Positions 7,078-15,090 of a stretch of 26,328 nt of DNA are shown one piece after another (position 1 is the stretch's first letter; each line of letters opens with the position of its first letter). The stretch comes from an uncultured Eubacteriales bacterium. Its GTDB lineage: Bacteria; Bacillota; Clostridia; Oscillospirales; Acutalibacteraceae. Both the position numbers and the translations under genes were made by a program. The notes beneath the pieces were generated by a model. That model did not search any database and was not told the origin of the DNA. It saw only the letters and a program-made list of their open reading frames with translations. The stretch is taken from the NCBI GenBank assembly GCA_934457115.1, contig CAKSHI010000017.1:1-26328 (forward strand), in the 5' to 3' direction.

Positions 7078-7749
7078 ATGAGTAAAAAAAGAATATCAAA
7101 AAAAATTATTTCTTGTTTTATGTTATGTGCATTGGTGATGTCAAGTGCTATTGGTCTTGCAATTAATTCAAATGCAGCAAGCAAAAATGATGTTGACAAT
7201 GTATGTATATATTTTGTAAACAATGAAAAATGGTTAAAAAGTGCAGTAGAAAGAGCCGTAGACGGAGACTCTATAATATTTACAAATGATGTAATCTACA
7301 ATGGAGATTTAAAGGTTACTAAAGACATAAACTTTGATTTTGCAAATCATTCACTAAAGTTTATAAAATCAGTTAATGGCTTAGTGCTTGAGGGAAATAA
7401 CAAAATTAACCTTAAATCCGGGGATATTTATGCAAGTAAAGATTCAAATTCCGCAGTAAGTATACGTTCGGGTGATGTGAGCTTTGAACATATGAAGGTT
7501 TATGGCGGAGATTGCAGTGGATACGGTACCGATGAAAAGGGTGGACACTACGTAAAATATTACGGTAATGCTGTATACTGCAAATCCGACAAAATCAGCG
7601 TATTTGTTGACGGATGCTACTTCCAAGGCGGAAATGGGTACAGCAAGGGAGTATTTAAGCCTTCAAGGACAGGTAAGGCAATCTATGGTGTAAATATTTT
7701 GTATGTTGGTACAGATGGATATAAAGCCGTAAACGGTGAATATAGATAA
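7078..7749 (+). CDS. Secreted beta-helix-like protein (array member 5)
   Basis: A 223-residue paralogue, the most diverged and the last in the array. Signal peptide MSKKRISKKIISCFMLCALVMSSAIGLAINSNAAS; start behind GGGGGAAAA. The domain has IYFVNNEKWL, AVERAVDGDSIIFTNDVIY, INFDFANHSLKF, INLKSGDIYASKDSNSAV, HMKVYGGDC, YGNAVYC, DGCYFQGGNGYS and TGKAIYGVNIL. It ends VNGEYR, lacking the C-terminal Cys of members 1, 3 and 4. A strong terminator follows 7 nt after the stop, closing the transcription unit. Function unknown. Confidence 0.8.
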   Translation: MSKKRISKKIISCFMLCALVMSSAIGLAINSNAASKNDVDNVCIYFVNNEKWLKSAVERAVDGDSIIFTNDVIYNGDLKVTKDINFDFANHSLKFIKSVNGLVLEGNNKINLKSGDIYASKDSNSAVSIRSGDVSFEHMKVYGGDCSGYGTDEKGGHYVKYYGNAVYCKSDKISVFVDGCYFQGGNGYSKGVFKPSRTGKAIYGVNILYVGTDGYKAVNGEYR

Positions 7750-7756
7750 AAAAATA

Positions 7757-7790
7757 ATTGCTTGGGTAAAACACCCAAGCAATTTTTTTG
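7757..7790 (+). terminator. Rho-independent terminator closing the array (probably bidirectional)
   Basis: ATTGCTTGGGT (7757-7767) pairs perfectly with ACCCAAGCAAT (7773-7783) around AAAAC, followed by TTTTTTT. On the minus strand the hairpin is followed by TTATTTTTTT, so it probably also ends the convergent metallopeptidase gene. Confidence 0.95.
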
Positions 7791-7804
7791 TATGTACAAA
7801 TTCT

Positions 7805-8338
7805 TTAATGTGTTAATTCAAATTTGCGCAAGTTTTGTTTTCTTGTGTTGTAGTCCGGCATATACTTAGACACCTCATCATAAAAACGTTTGCTATGGTC
7901 TTTTACTCTTATGTGGGCGAGTTCATGGACTACTATTAAGTCGATAAGCTCCAATGGTAAGAGCATAATCCTATATGAAAAACATAGTGAGTTCTTATAA
8001 CTGCAGCTGCCCCATCTTGATTTTGCAGACGTAATTTTTATTCCGCTTGGAGATACTCCCATGATATCACTATAATGGTTTACTCGTTTGGGTAAAAGGT
8101 CTTTAGCGAGTGCTTTTAGTTTTTCTATATCCTCTTTAGAAAGTGCATTATTTGAACGATTATTATTTCTATTTTGGATTATTTTCTTTTGCCTTTCAAT
8201 CCATTGGGTGTGTTTTTCTACAAAGGAATCGATAAATTTTTTATTTACGTGCATAGGCGCCCTAACTATAACTTGGAGTTTGTTGTTTACACTCAAGGAA
8301 ATGGTTTTTCTTTTGGTTTTTATTAAATGATAATCCAT
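7805..8338 (-). CDS. YgjP-like M48-type metal-dependent hydrolase
   Basis: A 177-residue cytosolic protein of the YgjP/DUF45 family, distantly related to M48 and WLM/SprT metallopeptidases; the physiological substrate is not known. Family features are the N-terminal RKTISLSV strand region, QWIERQ, the KSRWGSCS motif (residues 107-113) and the zinc motif HELAH (138-142) followed by H148, giving the HExxH...H set. Longer upstream frames exist, but the ATG at 8338, 2 nt after the asnA stop, gives the family's normal N terminus; its Shine-Dalgarno sequence is weak, so translation is probably coupled to asnA. It converges on the array and shares its terminator. Confidence 0.88.
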   Translation of the reverse strand: MDYHLIKTKRKTISLSVNNKLQVIVRAPMHVNKKFIDSFVEKHTQWIERQKKIIQNRNNNRSNNALSKEDIEKLKALAKDLLPKRVNHYSDIMGVSPSGIKITSAKSRWGSCSYKNSLCFSYRIMLLPLELIDLIVVHELAHIRVKDHSKRFYDEVSKYMPDYNTRKQNLRKFELTH

Positions 8339-8340
8339 AA

Positions 8341-9345
8341 TTAAAGTAGGCAGACCCCTTTGTTTCCTAGGCTTTCTATCATATCCTGCGGCCATATAGA
8401 CGCTTGAACCTCTCCTATGTGAACCTTCTTTAAAAAGAACATACAAAGCCTTGATTGGCCGATTCCGCCACCTATTGTGTATGGAAGTTCGCCGTTTAAT
8501 AGTGACCTTTGAAACGGTAGATTTTCTTTACTAATTTGACCTGCTTGTTTAAGCTGCCTTTTTAGGGCTGTTTCGTCGACTCTAATGCCCATAGATGAAA
8601 GTTCAAAGGCTATGTCTAAGACAGGGTAATATGCTATAATATCGCCATTTAATGTCCAGTCGTCATAGTCCGGAGCTCTGCCGTCATGAGGCTTTCCGTT
8701 TTTTAGGGGTAAACCTATTTGCATAATAAATACGGCACCTTTTTCCTTGGTAATTTGGTATTCTCGTTCTTTGGGAGAAAGTGAGGGATACATTTCTTCA
8801 AGTTCTTGGGTTGAAATAAAGAAAATATCTTCAGGGAGTATTTTGTCCAATGAGTTATACTTTGAGTTTATATAATTTTCAAGGTCTTTGAGAGCATTGT
8901 ATATCTTACGCACAATTGATTTTAAGGTATTTAAATTGCGTTCCTCTTTTTTTATTATCATTTCCCAATCCCATTGATCCACAAATATAGAGTGTATGTT
9001 ATCGAGGTCCTCGTCTCTTCTTATCGCATTCATGTCAGTGTATATGCCCTCGCCACACTTAAAGTCGTATTTTGCTAGGGCAAAACGCTTCCATTTTGCG
9101 AGAGATTGGACTATTTCAAAGTTTCTATTATCATCTTTTATATCAAATGAAACAGCTCTTTCAATGCCGTTTAATGTGTCGTTTAGACCGCTTTGTGATT
9201 CAACAAATAATGGGGCGGATATCCTTGTTAAATTTAGATTGCGTGCAAGTGCTTTTTGAAAATAATCTTTGATTTCCTTTATAGCGACTTCAGTTTGTAT
9301 CAAGTTGAGATAAGGGGAGTACCCTTGAGGTATGGAAAATTTCAT
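8341..9345 (-). CDS. asnA: Aspartate--ammonia ligase (asparagine synthetase A)
   Basis: AsnA makes asparagine from aspartate, ammonia and ATP, giving AMP and pyrophosphate. The 334-residue length and fold are typical of this class II aminoacyl-tRNA-synthetase-like enzyme. Recognisable stretches are RISAPLFVESQSGLND and AVSFDIKD near the N terminus, LAKWKRFAL, GEGIYTDMNAIRRDE, HSIFVDQWDWE, and GGGIGQSRLCMFFL (class II motif 3) near the C terminus. The ATG follows AAGAAGG at 6 nt spacing. A consensus promoter lies upstream and the YgjP-like gene follows 2 nt downstream, so the two form an operon. Confidence 0.96.
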   Translation of the reverse strand: MKFSIPQGYSPYLNLIQTEVAIKEIKDYFQKALARNLNLTRISAPLFVESQSGLNDTLNGIERAVSFDIKDDNRNFEIVQSLAKWKRFALAKYDFKCGEGIYTDMNAIRRDEDLDNIHSIFVDQWDWEMIIKKEERNLNTLKSIVRKIYNALKDLENYINSKYNSLDKILPEDIFFISTQELEEMYPSLSPKEREYQITKEKGAVFIMQIGLPLKNGKPHDGRAPDYDDWTLNGDIIAYYPVLDIAFELSSMGIRVDETALKRQLKQAGQISKENLPFQRSLLNGELPYTIGGGIGQSRLCMFFLKKVHIGEVQASIWPQDMIESLGNKGVCLL

Positions 9346-9377
9346 AAAAAACCTTCTTTACTATGAGTTTAGATATC

Positions 9378-9406
9378 ATTATACATTTATTTACGCTTAC
9401 TTTCAA
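9378..9406 (-). promoter_or_regulatory. Sigma-A promoter of asnA
   Basis: Read on the minus strand: TTGAAA (9406-9401), 17 nt, TATAAT (9383-9378), 32 nt before the asnA start codon. A near-consensus vegetative promoter. Confidence 0.8.
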
Positions 9407-9473
9407 TGCAAAAATGTTAGAAGCCCATAAGGGATATACTAGATTAGTATTTTATTTATTTATGTAATATGAA

Positions 9474-9508
9474 TACGCTCCCAAGGGGAAGTCGTCCTTG
9501 AGAGCGTA
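9474..9508 (-). terminator. Hairpin after spoVAD
   Basis: A 13-bp stem (9474-9486 with 9496-9508) with a single mismatch and a 9-nt loop begins 15 nt after the spoVAD stop. No uninterrupted T run follows on the minus strand (ATTCATATTAC), so it is a strong hairpin but an imperfect intrinsic terminator. Confidence 0.55.
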
Positions 9509-9523
9509 AGTGTTATATATTTA

Positions 9524-10543
9524 TTAGTTTTTAAGACCGCTTTTTAGGTTTACTAGGTGGGCGACTGACGGGATACTTTCGCCTTGTTGAGATGATGTGG
9601 GGGACATCAATGCACCCGTTGCCATGAAAAGTACATTGCTAAGTTCAGCGTTTTTCATTTTGTTTAAAATTAATGAACATAATACTGATGCAGAGCAGCC
9701 ACAGCCTGAACCTCCTGCATGTACGTCCTGCTTTTCCTTGTGATATATCATAAGGCCGCAATCGTTATGGCGGCTCCTTATGTTGATGTTATCTTGTTCC
9801 AAGAGCTCATAGAGAAGAGTACTTCCCACTTCGCCTAAATCTCCTGTTAGAATTAGGTCGTAGTCTTCAGGAGAGGTTTTGGTATCACTAAAGAAGTCCG
9901 TTAAAGTTTGTGCGGCAGCAGGAGCCATTGCAGCGCCCATATTGTTGGCATCCTTTATACCTAAGTCTTTTATTCTTCCAACAGTGACGGCAGAAATATA
10001 TGGGCTGTTTCCCGAGTTTCCAACGACTATAGCACCCGAACCCGTAACTGTCCATTGTGCGGTGGGGGTACGTTGACCGCCATATTCAAGGGGAAAACGG
10101 AATTGCCTTTCGGCGGAACAAAAGTGAGAAGATGTGACAGCCAAACAATGGTTTGCCATTCCCGATTCAACCATCATTGAAGCAAGTATTAATGTTTGAG
10201 CCATTGTTGAACATGCGCCGTACTGCCCTAAAAACGGTATATTAAGCTCCCTAAGACCAAAGGTTGATGAGATACATTGGTTTAATAAATCTCCTGCAAA
10301 AATGAAGTCTATATCCGCAGACGTTAGATTTGATTTTTGTAAAGCGAGATTTACGGCCTCATTTTGAAGTTTACTTTCGGCCTTTTCCCACGAGGATTCT
10401 CCTAAGGTTGTATCATTGAATATTTTATCGAAATATTGAGATAAAGGGCCTTCGCCTTCCTTTTTCCCGCAAACAGAAGCAAAACCTTGTATAGAAGGCA
10501 TTTGCATCATTTGTAAAGTGTATTTACCCAGCCTCTTTGCCAT
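9524..10543 (-). CDS. spoVAD: Stage V sporulation protein AD (dipicolinate channel component)
   Basis: SpoVAD is a thiolase-fold protein of the spore inner-membrane SpoVA complex that binds dipicolinic acid and takes part in its uptake during sporulation. The 339-residue length is typical. Conserved stretches are GKYTLQM at the N terminus, DIDFIFAGDLLNQCISSTFGLRE, FLGQYGACSTMAQTL, VTSSHFCSAERQFRFPLEYGGQRTPTAQWTVTGSGA, GRIKDLGIKDANNMGAAMAPAA and AGGSGCGCSA. Start ATG behind AAGGAATGG. spoVAC and spoVAE normally flank it, but here tRNA genes lie upstream and asnA downstream, so this copy is separated from its operon or is an extra copy. Confidence 0.95.
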   Translation of the reverse strand: MAKRLGKYTLQMMQMPSIQGFASVCGKKEGEGPLSQYFDKIFNDTTLGESSWEKAESKLQNEAVNLALQKSNLTSADIDFIFAGDLLNQCISSTFGLRELNIPFLGQYGACSTMAQTLILASMMVESGMANHCLAVTSSHFCSAERQFRFPLEYGGQRTPTAQWTVTGSGAIVVGNSGNSPYISAVTVGRIKDLGIKDANNMGAAMAPAAAQTLTDFFSDTKTSPEDYDLILTGDLGEVGSTLLYELLEQDNINIRSRHNDCGLMIYHKEKQDVHAGGSGCGCSASVLCSLILNKMKNAELSNVLFMATGALMSPTSSQQGESIPSVAHLVNLKSGLKN

Positions 10544-10580
10544 TAGATAACCACCATTCCTTTTATGTTGCTTTACTTAC

Positions 10581-10610
10581 TATTCTTGACTATAACAATT
10601 TAATTATTCA
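10581..10610 (-). promoter_or_regulatory. Weak sigma-G-like promoter of spoVAD
   Basis: On the minus strand TGAATA (10610-10605) is a good sigma-G -35, followed after 17 nt by AAGAATA (10587-10581), which matches the CATnMTA -10 poorly. spoVA genes are sigma-G dependent in Bacillus, which is the main reason to list it. Confidence 0.3.
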
Positions 10611-10647
10611 CAAGATTAAAAGAAAAGGGGCAATCTTTAAAATGGCA

Positions 10648-10692
10648 TAAATAAAAAGTTGTAGGAAAACAACCGTTCAACCTACAACTTTT
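10648..10692 (-). terminator. Terminator of the tRNA operon
   Basis: A perfect 12-bp stem: 10654-10665 (AAAAGTTGTAGG) pairs with 10681-10692. On the minus strand, 8 nt after tRNA-Lys, it is followed by TTTATTTAT. The plus-strand side is also T-rich, but no plus-strand gene ends here. Confidence 0.85.
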
Positions 10693-10699
10693 CTTTTCA

Positions 10700-10775
10700 T
10701 GGTGAGCCATCGGAGATTCGAACTCCGGACACCTTGATTAAAAGTCAAGTGCTCTGCCAACTGAGCTAATGGCTC
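10700..10775 (-). tRNA. tRNA-Lys (anticodon TTT)
   Basis: A 76-nt cloverleaf with GAGCCAT/ATGGCTC acceptor stem, anticodon loop CTTTTAA, GTTCGAAT T loop, discriminator A and encoded CCA (10702-10700). It is the last gene of the five-tRNA cluster. Confidence 0.97.
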
Positions 10776-10822
10776 GTATTTAAATTAATCTATATAAACA
10801 AGCTTACGCTTTGTAATTTTCT

Positions 10823-10897
10823 TGGCTGGGATGGCTGGATTCGAACCAGCGAGTGACGGAGTCAAAGTCCGTTGCCTTACCGCTTGGCTACACCCCA
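10823..10897 (-). tRNA. tRNA-Gln (anticodon TTG)
   Basis: A 75-nt cloverleaf with TGGGGTG/CATCCCA acceptor stem (one G-T pair), anticodon loop CTTTGAC, GTTCGAATC T loop, discriminator G and encoded CCA. Confidence 0.96.
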
Positions 10898-10922
10898 ATA
10901 AACTTTTTAAGGTTAAAATAGG

Positions 10923-11000
<78 letters not shown>

Positions 11001-11003
11001 ATA

Positions 11004-11080
11004 TGGCGCGCCAGAAGGGACTCGAACCCCTGGCCTACTGCTTAGAAGGCAGTTGCTCTATCCAGCTGAGCTACTGGCGC
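11004..11080 (-). tRNA. tRNA-Arg (anticodon TCT)
   Basis: A 77-nt cloverleaf with GCGCCAG/CTGGCGC acceptor stem, anticodon loop CTTCTAA on an ACTGC/GCAGT stem, discriminator G and encoded CCA. Confidence 0.96.
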
Positions 11081-11122
11081 AAAATCAACTAACCAATCAA
11101 AGACTATAGTTTTTGATTAATT

Positions 11123-11196
<74 letters not shown>

Positions 11197-11201
11197 GTAT
11201 C

Positions 11202-11238
11202 AACGACGTTATTAATAATATCATACACTAACGTCGTT
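11202..11238. repeat. 10-bp perfect inverted repeat across the tRNA promoter
   Basis: AACGACGTTA (11202-11211) and TAACGTCGTT (11229-11238) are exact inverted copies 17 nt apart. They enclose the -10 region and likely transcription start of the tRNA operon. There is no T run, so it does not look like an intrinsic terminator for the upstream Clp gene. Confidence 0.7.
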
Positions 11239-11244
11239 TGTCAA
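11215..11244 (-). promoter_or_regulatory. Promoter of the tRNA operon
   Basis: Minus strand TTGACA (11244-11239), 18 nt, TATTAT (11220-11215); TATAAT-like alternatives shift the -10 by one or two bases. It ends 18 nt before tRNA-Gly. Confidence 0.7.
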
Positions 11245-11274
11245 TACTTTTTTTGAAAAAAATTTAAAAATTTT

Positions 11275-13551
11275 CTAGATTGTGATTTTTATACCATTTT
11301 CGACCGAAATCTTCATTTCTTTTATGCAAGAATCGCCCTCATTTACCAGTATAGTAGCAATTTTATCCTCTACTTCTTTTCTAATGGTATTTCTAAGATC
11401 TCTTGCACCACTTTTTCCACCTATAGATTTTTGAGCTAAATATTCTAATACTTCATCGTCGTACGACAATTCAATATCACGTTCTTTTAAAACTTCCTTG
11501 TATTCGTCAAGTAAAAGCTTAGCAATTTCTTTAAAATCATCCTTATCAAGATGTTTAAACACTATTATATCGTCCACACGGCTTAAAAATTCAGGCCTTA
11601 GGAATTCAGAAAGAGCATTCATTGCCTTTTCCTTGGACATTTCAAATTCACTCTTTGCAAAGCCCATGGCATTATCTTTTTTATTGCTGCCTGCATTCGA
11701 TGTCATTATTATAACCGTATTTTCAAAATTTACAACTCTTCCATGAGAATCAGTTATACGACCCTCATCTAGGATTTGAAGTAAAATGTTCATAACATCG
11801 GGGTGGGCCTTTTCTATTTCATCGAAAAGGATAACAGAATAAGGTTTTCTTCTTACTTTTTCAGTGACTTGTCCTGCCTCGTCATAGCCCACATATCCCG
11901 GCGGTGAACCTATAATCTTTGAAACGGCGTGTTTCTCCATAAATTCGGACATATCAAGTCTTATTAAGGTTTCGGGAGTATCGAAGAGCTCATTTGCAAA
12001 GACTTTGACAAGTTCAGTCTTTCCGACTCCTGTTGGCCCTACGAAAATAAATGATGCGGGTCTTCTCCTTGGGCTTATTTGGATTCTGCTTCGCCTAATA
12101 GCCGAAGCGATTGCTTCTATAGCTTCGTCCTGACCCTTAATTTTATTTGAAAGAGCCAATTCCATATGAGCTAACTTTGCAAGTTGATTTTCTTGTATTT
12201 TTGAAGATGGTATTCCTGTCCATAATTCTATTACATGAGCAAGGTCGCCATCGGTCACATAGTTATCCTTTAAAGCGTCTTTAGAGTCCATTTCAGCCTC
12301 TTTTTCGAGGTTAGCAATCTCATACCTTGCTTGAGCCAATTCTTTGTAATCTTGGTCAGTTTTTTCCTCAAGAGCGGTTATGTCGTCTTCTTTACGTTTA
12401 ATGCTGTTTATTTTTTTAAGAAGGCTTTCATATTTATCTCTTTTTACATTTCTTAAACTTGCGCATGCGCAGGATTCATCGATAAGGTCGATAGCCTTGT
12501 CGGGCAAAAATCTGTCAGTTATATAGCGTTCTGAGAGAACTACTGCACGGCTTATAAGACCGTCTGTCAATTTTACCTTGTGATAGTCCTCGTAATAGGA
12601 TTTAATGCCTTTTAGCACTGTAATAGTTTCGTTTACTGAAGGCTCTGCTACAGTGACGGGCTGGAATCTTCTTTCGAGTGCAGAGTCTTTTTCTATATAT
12701 TTTCTATATTCTGAGAAGGTTGTAGCACCTATAACCTGTATTTCGCCTCTTGATAGGGCCGGCTTTAATATATTTGCCGCATTCATGGTACCTTCTGAAT
12801 CGCCGGTACCTACAAGGTTATGTACTTCGTCGATAAATAAGATAATATTAGAATCCTCTTTAATTTCCTCGATTAATCCCTTAATTCTGCTTTCAAATTG
12901 ACCTCTAAACTGAGTACCTGCAACTAGGGAAGTAAGGTCTAAAAGATGGATTTCCTTGTCCATCAATCTTGTAGGGACATTACCCTCGGCAATTTTAATG
13001 GCAAGGCCTTCGGCTATAGCTGTTTTTCCTACACCGGGTTCGCCGATTAAGCAGGGATTATTTTTAGATCTCCTGCTAAGAATTTGGATTACTCTTCCGA
13101 TTTCTTTATCTCGGCCGATAATTTTATCGAGTTTACCCTCTCTAGCCCTTCTTGTAAGGTCAAGACAATAGGAATCTATATTTTTTCTTTTGGATTTCTT
13201 GGACTTTTTCTTGGATTTATCCTTATCTTTGGGTTGATGGTCTTTAGGTTCATCCTCAAATGAACTGGAGAAATCATTAGGCATAAAAAGGTCCTTCAAA
13301 ATGTTTGAGGTATCATCATTTAATTCTAATGTTTCAGTGTCCATTCCGCCGGCTTTCATAAATTCTGATAGTTGATCTTGGACTAGGTCTATATCATCAT
13401 CAGATATACCCATTTTATCTATAAGATCGACAACGGGCTTTATTCCAAGCTCCTTAGCGCATTTTATGCAAATCCCGGATTGGGCACATTTATCTTTACC
13501 TTGGCTTAAAAATACAACTGCAGGGTATTTTTTACATCTAGAGCAAATCAT
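11275..13551 (-). CDS. Clp protease ATP-binding subunit with N-terminal zinc finger (ClpC/ClpE type)
   Basis: A 758-residue AAA+ unfoldase that would feed proteins to ClpP. Residues 1-35 hold a zinc-finger candidate (C3, C6, C22, C28, C31), as in ClpE-like proteins, in place of the double Clp_N repeat of ClpC. A lysine-rich linker follows at 103-124 (KDKDKSKKKSKKSKRK). AAA1 has Walker A GEPGVGKT (170-177) and Walker B ILFIDE; a short middle domain lies at about 370-425; AAA2 has Walker A GPTGVGKT (505-512), VILFDEIEKAHPDV and SNAGS. AMGFAKSE after SNAGS could be the ClpP-docking loop ([LIVM]GF). It ends a cvpA-pgsA-clp run, 48 nt after pgsA; start behind AAAGGAGAG. ClpC versus ClpE naming cannot be settled here. 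Confidence 0.93.
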   Translation of the reverse strand: MICSRCKKYPAVVFLSQGKDKCAQSGICIKCAKELGIKPVVDLIDKMGISDDDIDLVQDQLSEFMKAGGMDTETLELNDDTSNILKDLFMPNDFSSSFEDEPKDHQPKDKDKSKKKSKKSKRKNIDSYCLDLTRRAREGKLDKIIGRDKEIGRVIQILSRRSKNNPCLIGEPGVGKTAIAEGLAIKIAEGNVPTRLMDKEIHLLDLTSLVAGTQFRGQFESRIKGLIEEIKEDSNIILFIDEVHNLVGTGDSEGTMNAANILKPALSRGEIQVIGATTFSEYRKYIEKDSALERRFQPVTVAEPSVNETITVLKGIKSYYEDYHKVKLTDGLISRAVVLSERYITDRFLPDKAIDLIDESCACASLRNVKRDKYESLLKKINSIKRKEDDITALEEKTDQDYKELAQARYEIANLEKEAEMDSKDALKDNYVTDGDLAHVIELWTGIPSSKIQENQLAKLAHMELALSNKIKGQDEAIEAIASAIRRSRIQISPRRRPASFIFVGPTGVGKTELVKVFANELFDTPETLIRLDMSEFMEKHAVSKIIGSPPGYVGYDEAGQVTEKVRRKPYSVILFDEIEKAHPDVMNILLQILDEGRITDSHGRVVNFENTVIIMTSNAGSNKKDNAMGFAKSEFEMSKEKAMNALSEFLRPEFLSRVDDIIVFKHLDKDDFKEIAKLLLDEYKEVLKERDIELSYDDEVLEYLAQKSIGGKSGARDLRNTIRKEVEDKIATILVNEGDSCIKEMKISVENGIKITI

Positions 13552-13599
13552 AGCTTCTCTCCTTTAAATAGATTTTAAAATAATCATGGAATATTTATT

Positions 13600-14205
13600 T
13601 TAAATGTTGCTTTTTTTCTTTGACTTATGGTAAGATGCTAACTCCTTGCAAAAAAGTATAAAGTAGTTTGCAAGGGAAAACAACATAAAGGCTACAGTTA
13701 TAGCCATAAGTGTCATTGTTAGATGATAATTTTCAATGCCCCAAAATGCTTTTAGGGCTACTATAATTATAACAGATATATAAAATATTGTTGTCGATAA
13801 TTTGCCGTACCATTTTGCCATAGGTGGAACCCTATGGATAGCCAGTAATACACAGCTTGCAGCAAGCATTGCAACTTCTTTAAATACTAAAATGATTATA
13901 AAAGGCATAACAACCGTAAATTTTATACCCAAACACACGACAATAGCAGTTAACGTAAGTTTATCTGCCACAGGGTCGAGCATAGCGCCGAGTTTGGTTA
14001 TTTGGTTATATTTTCGTGCAAAGAATCCGTCTAATAAGTCACTGATTCCCGAAAGCGCCAGTACTAAAGCTGCCACTATATACTTTTCGTTTAGAAAGAA
14101 GTAAATAACCGGGGCTATGAGTATTATTCTTATTGATGATAAGATGTTTGGGATATTAAGATTATTTTGAATTGCCGATTTTGGAGTGTTGGTAGTATCA
14201 AGCAT
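13600..14205 (-). CDS. pgsA: CDP-diacylglycerol--glycerol-3-phosphate 3-phosphatidyltransferase
   Basis: PgsA makes phosphatidylglycerol phosphate, the committed step to phosphatidylglycerol and cardiolipin. The 201-residue membrane protein has the full CDP-alcohol phosphotransferase motif DLLDGFFAR...G...D...D with D56, D59, G60, A63, R64, G73, D77 and D81 in place. Several hydrophobic helices follow. The N terminus is about 17 residues longer than the usual start before NIPNILSSIRI. The ATG has no clear Shine-Dalgarno sequence, so the exact start is less certain. It lies between cvpA and the Clp ATPase in one direction. Confidence 0.93.
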   Translation of the reverse strand: MLDTTNTPKSAIQNNLNIPNILSSIRIILIAPVIYFFLNEKYIVAALVLALSGISDLLDGFFARKYNQITKLGAMLDPVADKLTLTAIVVCLGIKFTVVMPFIIILVFKEVAMLAASCVLLAIHRVPPMAKWYGKLSTTIFYISVIIIVALKAFWGIENYHLTMTLMAITVAFMLFSLANYFILFCKELASYHKSKKKSNI

Positions 14206-14282
14206 TATTTATGCATATTTTTCTTTAGCATTAAATGCAGAATTAATATGCCTTTTTCACCTCTCTTATATTTGGTGTCATG

Positions 14283-14993
14283 TTAAATTGTAAAATTTTC
14301 AATTATTGAATTTAGAGGATTGTTGTAATATATATTTTTGAATATTATAGTTGAGTCTATACTGCTTTGTGATAGTATTTCCGGAGTATTACTCATCATA
14401 GGTATGACTATTTGTATAATATAGCACGTGATGAATATTATTATTACACATTTTAGAGCGCCACATACAAGACCAAGCAATTTATTGATTTGTTTTAAGA
14501 TAGGAAGATTGAATACTCTGTTTAAAGTCCTTGAAAAGACCTTGAATATGGACGTTAATACGACAAGTAAGGTCGAAAAAGCGACTGTCTTTATTAGATT
14601 TATAAAAACAGGAGAAATAGATTTCATAATGTCTTCTGCAATATTGTTTGAAGAAGACTGGGCTGCAGATATTAGATATTCTTGTGTTACACCATAGAAT
14701 TTTAAAGTATTGGACACAAATGATGGCAATGAATTAAGTAGTGTGGTTACTTGAGATGCGGGGTCGCTGCCGGCACTGCTTTGAAGAGCTTGATTTATTT
14801 CACTTAAAACGTGCGGCCAGACGAATGTAGTAAAGACAGCATCTGCTACTATGCCTGCAAGCCACGAGGTTAGCGTTAAGACCACTACGTAGCCTACTAT
14901 ATCTATAAGAGATTTTACGGCTCCTCTCTTAAAGCCGTCATACAAGAAGATCGCCAATAACAAAACTAAAATAATATCTAAGATTATTCCCAA
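14283..14993 (-). CDS. cvpA: CvpA family membrane protein
   Basis: A 236-residue protein of the CvpA (colicin V production) family; its general role is unclear though linked to envelope functions. The N terminus MGIILDIILVLLLAIFLYDGFKRGAVKSLIDIVGYVVVL is characteristic (DG-x-KRG between two helices). Further helices lie near 135-160 and 175-205, with an extracytoplasmic loop between. The start codon is TTG at 14993, because an in-frame stop directly precedes it and AAGGAGGA sits 7-8 nt upstream. pgsA follows 77 nt downstream. Confidence 0.85.
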   Translation of the reverse strand: MGIILDIILVLLLAIFLYDGFKRGAVKSLIDIVGYVVVLTLTSWLAGIVADAVFTTFVWPHVLSEINQALQSSAGSDPASQVTTLLNSLPSFVSNTLKFYGVTQEYLISAAQSSSNNIAEDIMKSISPVFINLIKTVAFSTLLVVLTSIFKVFSRTLNRVFNLPILKQINKLLGLVCGALKCVIIIFITCYIIQIVIPMMSNTPEILSQSSIDSTIIFKNIYYNNPLNSIIENFTI

Positions 14994-15040
14994 TTAACAT
15001 TCCTCCTTCATTTTACCATAAAAATTATTTTAATAGATAT

Positions 15041-15069
15041 AATATAGCATATTAAGTCGTTTACTACAA
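15041..15069 (-). promoter_or_regulatory. Probable sigma-A promoter of the cvpA-pgsA-clp genes
   Basis: Minus strand TTGTAG (15069-15064), 17 nt, TATATT (15046-15041), about 48 nt before the cvpA TTG start. It lies in the 97-nt gap after the DUF5711-like gene. Confidence 0.5.
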
Positions 15070-15090
15070 GAATTCGTTAAAATAATTCAA

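Larger units (their letters stand above)
3732..7749 (+). repeat. Tandem array of five paralogous genes with conserved 5' blocks
   Basis: Five genes in one direction, separated by 38-66 nt, carry six copies of one domain. The block from the Shine-Dalgarno sequence through the signal peptide (about 110 nt: 4973-5085, 5684-5796, 6368-6480) is almost identical in members 2, 3 and 4, while the mature domains differ much more. One promoter (3661-3689) and one terminator (7757-7790) bracket the set. The pattern indicates growth by unequal crossing over plus gene conversion. Confidence 0.85.

Noticed and set aside
3732..7749. Could the repeated blocks be a CRISPR or a phase-variation cassette with inverted sites?
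   Set aside because: Copies are whole genes in the same direction with varying spacing; no short regular repeats, and no inverted recombination sites or invertase are visible.
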